Assembly: GCA_964017185.1 (NCBI GenBank)
Contig: OZ024880.1
Coordinates: 31,400,329-31,464,328, forward strand
Source: Rugalucina vietnamica
Taxonomy: Eukaryota > Mollusca > Bivalvia > Lucinida > Lucinidae
Direction: 5' to 3'
DNA length: 64,000 bases
The first letter of the stretch is position 1; each line of letters opens with the position of its first letter. Positions 56,908-64,000 of this stretch are shown here, one piece after another. The notes beneath the pieces are model-generated. The model did no database searches, had not been told where the DNA came from, and was given only the letters and a program-made list of their open reading frames with translations. The position numbers and the translations under genes were made by a program.

Positions 56908-57190
56908 TGATCGTTCAAGGCGATACTTCTGTGGTGGTTCTTTTTATTTTATGTCTTGGTGTTTTAAATGTTTTGTGCTGTTGGCGCCTTATGTGTGTTT
57001 TCATATTTTTAATTAAGCTAAGGTAACTGAGTGGCCACCTATTGGGAAAATAGCTGCTCATTCGGCTTACGATACGTTTCATGGTATAAGTGCCTGATTG
57101 TTTGTTTGGGTTTTTCCCACCTCGGTTTTTGGAGTGGGAATCTCTTTCTGATTGCGCCTTTTCCTGATCTTTGCCTACTTGTACCTTTTT
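56908..57190 (+). mobile_element. Penelope-like 3' fragment, right arm of an inverted pair
   Basis: gatcgttcaaggcgatactt to ctttgcctacttgtaccttt. Together with 56440-56764 it makes two ~280-bp arms around a ~140-bp spacer. The spacer shows no Penelope match. Confidence 0.85.
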
Positions 57191-58289
57191 CACCACAGAT
57201 TTAGAGATAGTCATGTAGAAGCTCAGTTTTCCTTTTGGTGTTTACATTTTCATGTTTTAGCACAAAGTTCTGAATATCATTGTCGTCTGTTTTTTGAAAT
57301 CTTGAATTATCCACTTTCTTAGATTGCTCATGTTTCAATGAGGTTACTTATTATACACATATAGCAAAATAATCAATTTTAGAGCCATGGCATGGTCGTG
57401 TTACAATGAGGTGCATTATACATGTATAATGTGGCTAAAGTGTATACATAAACATAATCTCTTATACGAGCAATATTAATGTTTCTACGTTCACCAGTCT
57501 ATAGGAAACTATCAAAAATATAAATTATACATTGAATGCAAACTTCACTGAACAAAACTTCAATGAAACTTCGAAAATATATCGTGACTGTAGCGACACC
57601 TATCGGAGATGACCAGACAAGGTAAATGCATTTTCGCCTCATTCACTAAATTTGAGGTGAATACCAAGTATATTTCTACGAGTGTATTGAGAACATCTGA
57701 ATTTTCACGAGTGTGCAGCACATTAATTGTTCCTTACGTTCTAACTAAGAAAGTGAATCCTTCTAATTTTGTACAACATCTCTTCACTGTGTGTTGTATT
57801 ATCAAATAAAATTAAAAGCAAAAGGAAATTCAACGGGGGTCGTACCACTTTTCGATATCTATTAAACTTTAATTTAATGATGTGAAGCTAGATCAGCTGG
57901 CTAACTGCCACTCCGCTCCACTTCGGTACCTCGTTCCACTTCCCTGGTATGGGGAGGTTTAACGGAATACAGATGGACATATTCCGTCTGTAGTGAAGTC
58001 ACAAGGGAAGTCTATGTTTTTGGACAATTGCTTATTCGTACTCAACGTACGTGTTTTCTATTATTCTCTTGTCCTTTTTATCATTTGGCCTAACTACATT
58101 ATATACGTTAACGTGTCTCAAGAAACTCCATCTAATGTTAAGAGGCTAGGGCCACAGCCTTCTGGACTGCACGAACTAAAACAAGGGTAAGCTGGTTAAG
58201 GTTAACTATCCTAGATATTTTAATAGACATATATTTACACCATTTAGTTCTAAAATAATGTTCTAAAAATTTAGCTTTTGTTATATTCT
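57191..58289. other. No gene recognised
   Basis: Unique AT-rich sequence. Two ORFs of 65-66 codons (57609 and 57993, plus) show no known domain. Confidence 0.4.
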
Positions 58290-58753
58290 GGTGTCTTTTA
58301 AACAGTGGTTTTAAGGACGTGAAACACGGCTCAAGATGAAAGCTTAGAACTTATTGTAAAAAGAGGCATCATTTGATCTCCCATCTGGGACAAGTTGGAC
58401 ACCAACATTGACATGATAAAGTATTTTAGAGATGGATAACCTAATATTAGTCCGGTGATAGATTAACAAGTGAATTATATTGCCAATCAGGACACAAAAT
58501 TATCCGAAATCAGACTAATATGTCGCCATTTTTCAAATCAGCGAAGTTAACCCATGTGTCTAGCGAAGATTCTGACTCAGGTCAGCCTGATCAGATTCTA
58601 TGATACGCACACGCAAAGGTATTACCCTGTTTATGTGATCAGGGAAGAATCGCCTAACATCGCATATGCCTCGGTCTACAGATCCTTCGATGAATCTGTT
58701 AGGTTGCTCGTAATACGGATTTAAACGGGTTTATCACTCATGATTAATCCATT

Positions 58754-58989
58754 TGAACCACTACATAAGAAAACCAACAAAATGCTTGGACGAAAACAAA
58801 GGCGCAGATCAGCTTCGCGGTAACCGCGAAGCTGATCAGCGTCTTTATTTTCACTACTGGGATAGTACAATCCATCTTCTACTTAAATACAAACTTTCAA
58901 GCCTCTAACAATCTTCTGTGACTGTACAGTCCGGTTTGTAGCAGACCTGGTCGGAACCCAAATTGTTGGTTTTTTCACGCACAGGCTCA
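58754..58989. mobile_element. Family B MITE
   Basis: Complete, centre gcttcgcggtaaccgcgaagc. Not seen at the matching place in the left arm. Confidence 0.9.
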
Positions 58990-59399
58990 TTTATGACTAG
59001 ACTTGCCGATCATTGTCATTTTATTACTGACTAGACTTTACTTTGTCCCTACTATGGTGTGGAGTCACATTTTACAACTTCCATTTCGTACAGCACGTAT
59101 GGGTTCGTAGATTAGATATTCCTATATCGATATTGTCATGTCTGTTTGACCATGCCATTTTACTTCACACAGTCTAAGTGATGTTTGAGCCGCGACACAA
59201 CAAAGCCGGAATAGGGGCCAAGGATACAACGTTCTTGATTATGTAACTACTCAAAAGATGGGTAAATGTTTGTTAATCCGGATATTACACACATGTACGA
59301 GTAGCAAATAAATTCCCCGATGAATTCAACAAAACAACAACGCAATTTTGTGAATCAGAAAATCATTATCGGTTTAGATTTGTACACTAACCAACGTTT

Positions 59400-59600
59400 G
59401 ATTTAATATTTGACCACATTTGGATTGTACTAGTCTTTGTATCGACTTTCCAGTTGAAACATGCAAAACTACAATAATACTCTTTGGCTCCATGTTGCCA
59501 AATCAGAGGCCTAAGTAGCTGAAACCGAGGTATGGCCCATCCCCCTTCTCATTAACATGTTCACTGCTCTTAAAGGATCTCAGTTTTTATTTTTATTTGC
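59400..59600 (+). mobile_element. Dispersed ~200-bp repeat, reference copy
   Basis: atttgaccacatttggattg, then atgcaaaactacaataatac, ggctccatgttgccaaat and ttcactgctcttaaaggatc. No inverted ends seen. This uninterrupted copy shows that the array at 21094-25949 is an insertion. Confidence 0.75.
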
Positions 59601-59898
59601 GAACCGGCTGCTCAAAACTAAATCTTAAGAAAAAATCGTCACGGTCTTTGTGTTTTATGAGAAGTTGTGCTCACCTTTGGCCTCCGGAATTTTTCTTTTG
59701 AATTTTCACAATTTTATGGGTAATTTTCTTTGTGCAGTTACAGCCATTTGCTAACTTGTGCATTGATTATACTTTTTTTCATTAAATTGCTGGTATATTG
59801 TTTTTGTCAAAATTTATAACAGAATTGAAATGTTATAAACGATTTTATTCTTAGCGTTCCAGAATACCAAGTGAAGTTCACAAATGGAATATGCTTAA

Positions 59899-60117
59899 CT
59901 TTATACCAATTGACCACATTTGGATTATACTAGTCTTTGTACCGACTTCCCTGTTGAAACATGCAAAATTACAGTAATACTCTTTGGCTCTATGTTGCCA
60001 AATCTATAGGGTCACTAAAGAGGCTTAAGTAGCCGAAACCGCGCTATGGCCCACCTCCATCTCATTAATATGCTCACTGCTCTTAATGAATCTCAGTTTT
60101 TAATTTTATTTATATGC
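59899..60117 (+). mobile_element. Dispersed ~200-bp repeat
   Basis: Second copy 500 bp on, in the same orientation (ggattatactagtctttgta to tgaatctcagtttttaattt). Confidence 0.75.
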
Positions 60118-61520
60118 AAAACAACTAGGGTTATTCATTTAGCGACCCAAATAATGGAGTCTTATGATTAGAAGAGACTAATGAAATCCTGCAAGATCAC
60201 CGACCTATTCATTTCATTGCCCCAGTTTCATAAAGGTTTCGTCATGACAGACTATCTGTCTGACAGTAAATTATTGCCACGTCAAAAACGTCTTTCAAAA
60301 TCACATCAAATGACCAATCTAACCATAAGGAGTGTTTGATATAGCTTCTATACGTTGCAAATATCGGGCGAATGACTTTTCCATGTAAACTTATTTCCTG
60401 ATAAACCGACTGCATTTTGTTTTAAATTACATTTTACGAATAATGACTAGGCACCCAAAACGTTTTTCAAACTACTCCATTTGGTATTTATACGAATATG
60501 CATCAATGCAGAAACTGTTCCATCGCTTGCTAAGAGCCTTAATCCTGAAAATCTTGTGGTTGAAAGAATGTTTACGCACCAATCATTAGGGTATTGTCAT
60601 ATCGTTGATGCTATTCTAACCTCGCTTCTAACATTTCGCCTGCAACTTTCATTATTACTGAGATCTGCTGTCCTCGTTGCTAAGTAGACCTTTTAGAATA
60701 TGGAGTTTTCGTCGCTAAGTAGACCTACTAGAAAATGGCAATTTCTTAATAAATGTTTCATTGTTATTATAAGCTACAGCCTCATTGAATGCACTCAAAG
60801 AGTACTCATTGAAATTGTACATCCAAGGAGTGTCATCACCAGAGTGAAGATTCCTGCACCAGACTGAAAACCTCGATCGAAGGGTGCACGAGAACACAAA
60901 GATGACCACATGATGAACCTTTTGTATCTTGTGCTGCAGGGCACTATGGCACAACATTGATTCTTATATATCTGAGAATAATAAGACCAGTTTTAGACAA
61001 AGTCGTCTAAGATTGTTTGTTGTCACGTAGAAAGGATTGCATTTGCTCCAAGCCAGCCAAACTATGTGATATATAAAAGAATTATTGAGTGTGTCAGGCA
61101 AGGTATCAATTAGTTCTTTCTAAAATAGAACAAAATAAGAGGAAGTACGGCGCATAACCCAGCACGAAAGGAGGCAATAATGGCATTGATTGTGTTATAT
61201 TGAGAATGCGCTTTTCTCATATATTTCGTAGTCATTAATTTCTACGTAAAAAGCAAAATATAAAAACATGATCTTCATATTAAAATATACAATAATGATC
61301 ATCAGGCAGGGTTCCATATCGATATGAAATATTCTCAGGATGAGAAAAGTGTATTGCCGTGTACGTCTTGTCTCATTTGATGGTCATTCAACGACTTTTT
61401 CTGGTTGATACGTACAAGTGCTCTTTTATTGTGCCTGGAAAATATACTTTAGACTGTCTCTTTCAGTTCTCCGAAGCTTTCCTTTGGCCTAGTTGGAAAA
61501 ATATTCCTAAATCTTTAATT

Positions 61521-61757
61521 TGAGCCTCGACGCGAGAAAACCGGTCTTCGGGGTTTCCGACCAGGTGCGACACAAACCGGCCTGTACAAGCTCAGAAAAG
61601 AGCTAGAAGCTTGAAATTTCAGATTTAAGTAGAAGAGGAATTGTACTATCCGAGTAGCGAAAACAAAGGCGCTGATCAGCTTCGCGGTTACCGCGAAGCT
61701 GATCTGCGCCTTTGTTTTCGCCTAGGCAAAAATCCGGTTTTCTCACGATGCGGCTCA
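61521..61757. mobile_element. Family B MITE, reference copy
   Basis: Best-preserved copy: tgagcctcgacgcgagaaaa to tctcacgatgcggctca with ~24-bp inverted ends. The inner ~66-bp palindrome runs cgaaaacaaaggcgctgatc to gatctgcgcctttgttttcg. Confidence 0.95.
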
Positions 61758-62070
61758 TTTTACACGTAGACACGTACCAAAAATACGTCTTTATGTCTGG
61801 GTAAACGACACTTTTTCAGTAACATCCACTTTTTCTATCATAACCGAATGCATATTTTCATTTTTCTCATTATCAAAGCCAATCTTTCAAATATGTTTTA
61901 TATCAAAAATAATAAGTTGATTGGAATTTAATCTCGCATATCTGTTAATTTGCACAATTAAGCCGTAACAATGTGCCGCTTTCATATCCTGAAAGCATGC
62001 GGCTGCTAGAAAATGGTCTACTAATAAACGACTCTGCAAGCTGCTTACCTGCTGGAGTAAACTGTATATT

Positions 62071-62306
62071 TGAGCCGCGACGCGAGAAAACCGGTATTCG
62101 GGGTGACCAACCAAGTCCGACACAAACCGGCCTGTTAATTTATAAAAGAATGCTAGAAGCTTGAGATATTGGATATAGGTAGAGGAAGAATTGTATTATC
62201 CGTGTAACGAAAATAAAGGCGCTGATCAGCTATGCAGTTACTGCACAGCTGATCTGCGCCTTTGTTTTTGCATAGGCAAAATCCGGGTTTCTCATGACGC
62301 GGCTTA
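62071..62306. mobile_element. Family B MITE
   Basis: Complete. Centre gctatgcagttactgcacagc. Inserted in the right copy only. Confidence 0.9.
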
Positions 62307-62644
62307 ATAATAAAAGAGGAAGGAATGCTTCAAAGCAATGATTAATAAAATGATTTGTATTTCACGTAAAATGAACACTAGCGTTCCACAAATGGTCATG
62401 GAAGGTTTAAAGACCACAGCGACTTAGAATAAACCGTAATGCAGAAATCGTGTAAGCTTATGACAGATTATGTTATGACGCCAAACACAATAACAAATAT
62501 TATTCAGATACAATGGATATGTTCACGGGAAATGATACGGGGTTGAACTTGCTTTGAATCTATGCAGCCGAATTCTTCCCACATTGCAGATAAGCGTTTG
62601 TCTGTTTTTCGATTTTGTTTTGAAAATGTTGCTTTGTTTAGTAA

Positions 62645-62927
62645 CATCAGGAAAACATATCCGTGCAATGAATACCCCCTTAAACCCCACTTTTATATAG
62701 TAAAACTGGGGTATGCAGGGGTACATAATACCTAATTTTCTTATTTTTGATCCAAAACATACATTGTGGGTACTCGTTAGAACCGCCTCGGCGAGGCGGT
62801 TCTAACGTGTACCCACAATGTATGTTATGAGCAAAAATATTTAAAAAATCAAAAATTTTCGGGTGAAATTTTCAATTTTTACAGCTTAAAAAATCCCTGT
62901 ATATTGCATGGGCAAGTTTTCGTAATG
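62645..62927. mobile_element. Family A MITE, reference copy
   Basis: catcaggaaaacatatccgt to ttgcatgggcaagttttcgt. The inner inverted repeat (acattgtgggtactcgttag onward) has centre gaaccgcctcggcgaggcgg. The two outer ends are themselves weakly complementary. Confidence 0.95.
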
Positions 62928-63040
62928 AGACTGTACACACTTTTTTAAAACTTCAATGGCTTTGTTGAATATGAGTGGTTTATAAGATGGTTTCAATTTT
63001 ATAGATGTATCGGACCGTTGGGTAGATCCAGCTCCGTTTT

Positions 63041-63319
63041 CATCAGGAAAACAAGTCCATGAAATAAAGTACCCCTTATACCCCACTTTTATTAAGTAAA
63101 ACTGGGGTATGCAGGGGTATACCTATTTTTTCTTATTTTTGCTCCAAAACAGATTTTGGGTACTCGTTAGAACCGCATCGCGGAGGCGGTTCTAACGTGT
63201 ACCCACAACCTATGTTTTGAGCAAAAATAAGAACAATATAAAAAAAAATTCTACTGAAAATTTTCAATTTTTACAACTTCGGAAAAATCAGTATATTACG
63301 TGGGCATGTTTTCGTAATG
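63041..63319. mobile_element. Family A MITE
   Basis: Complete, same orientation as 62645. Centre gaaccgcatcgcggaggcgg. Confidence 0.9.
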
Positions 63320-63950
63320 ATCCGTAATGTGCCACGAAGGATATCTTAACACCAACATACTCGTATAGAATTGCAACATTTTAATATGACTAGTAATCAG
63401 TAATCAGAGAACAAATGATATATTTAAATCTCATCCAAATATGACAGTAAATTTGATTGTCCACGTTATTTAAACTTAATCAGGGATTCGAGATTTCTGG
63501 ATTTCGTTATTTTTGATGTTAATGCTTTTATTCCCTAGCTAAATGATGGAGTCAGTTGGTTAATAATACGATTATGCACGAACTTGTGTCACGGTTTGCC
63601 TGTTTTTATACAAAAATACACACTTGGGAGGCACATATCCGTGCAAGAAAGTAAGCAAATAAATGAGCAACGTTCTTTCAGTCACAAAGCAATCAACGAG
63701 ACATATTTTCCAATCAGATGGACTTAAACCTGATAAGACAGACTGTTCCTCGAGATTCGAACTTTCTCAATCCATGTTCCTCGATCGTTGGATCCAAAGA
63801 TTCGAACTTCTCAATCCAGTCATACATGTACGTACTCAAAGTTAAAATTATTCTAATAAAATGTATTTTTCTTTTTATATTGTATTTAAGAAATAGATCA
63901 GCTCTAGCAGTGAATTGTTGAGTAATAATTCACTGTTTGGAGGTCAGTTG

Positions 63951-63999
63951 TAAAGAAGATCAAATCACGAGCGCGTAGCGCGAGTGATTTATCTTCTTA
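63951..63999. repeat. Hairpin at the window edge
   Basis: aagaagatcaaatcacgagc pairs with gcgagtgatttatcttctt around cgcgtagcgcg. Probably the end or palindrome of an element that continues past the edge. Confidence 0.8.
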
Positions 64000-64000
64000 C

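Larger units (their letters stand above)
58290..61490. repeat. Right arm of the large inverted duplication
   Basis: Reverse homologue of 35876-43410, and the more compact arm. It carries its own insertions: a family B MITE at 58754 and two copies of a ~200-bp dispersed repeat at 59400 and 59899. At 60715-60957 an 80-codon minus frame (SVWCRNLHSGDDTPWMYNFN) is open here but broken in the left arm. Confidence 0.85.
61830..63720 (+). repeat. Right copy of the direct segmental duplication
   Basis: Matches 51040-52440. The longer size is explained by one family B and two family A MITEs, which are absent from the other copy. Confidence 0.8.

Overview
This is eukaryotic, repeat-rich, AT-rich DNA, most likely from a bivalve mollusc. 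The basis is the mix of families: V/Deu-like tRNA-derived SINEs, a Penelope-like element, Helitron-like elements ending in a GAGCC/GGCTC hairpin, many palindromic MITEs, and one spliced gene whose protein is plainly metazoan. I cannot name the species. No bacterial genes, rRNA, true tRNA genes or CRISPR arrays are visible.

The only gene I can reconstruct with confidence is a STAT5-type transcription factor (signal transducer and activator of transcription) on the minus strand. Eleven coding exons run from the ATG at 29815 down to 8025. All junctions are GT-AG and the phases fit exactly: 1317 coding bases, 439 codons. They give the N-terminal domain, the four-helix coiled coil and the first half of the DNA-binding domain. 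The rest of the DNA-binding domain, the linker, the SH2 domain and the phosphotyrosine tail are not found in the left 8 kb and should lie beyond the window.

The STAT5 introns are crowded. Intron 6 begins with a 3-kb minisatellite of a 52-bp unit that is a copy of the end of exon 6 plus its splice donor. Intron 5 holds two decayed copies of the front of exon 6 with its acceptor. Intron 2 holds a 4.9-kb array of a ~332-bp unit with three (AC)n tracts, and a Helitron-like element inserted cleanly into a MITE. Intron 1 holds a mariner-like MITE with five RFX X-box-like sites. A MITE lies 13 bp from the exon 1 donor.

31.5-35.8 kb holds a small unidentified ORF, fragments of two non-LTR retrotransposons and a reversed Helitron-like element. 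35.9-64 kb is a mosaic of old duplications. An inverted pair (about 35.9-43.4 and 58.3-61.5 kb) and a direct pair (about 51.0-52.4 and 61.8-63.7 kb) are interrupted by copy-specific insertions. Within this mosaic lie a 2.6-kb element with ~90-bp inverted repeats, a Penelope-like reverse transcriptase split by a 788-bp TIR element, four further Penelope tail fragments, and two decayed copies of a Crypton-type (DUF3504) tyrosine recombinase domain.

Two MITE families recur and are called A and B below. Family A (~270 bp) carries a long palindrome around AGAACCGCCTCGGCGAGG. Family B (~235 bp) carries a palindrome around GCTGATCAGCTTCGCGGT.
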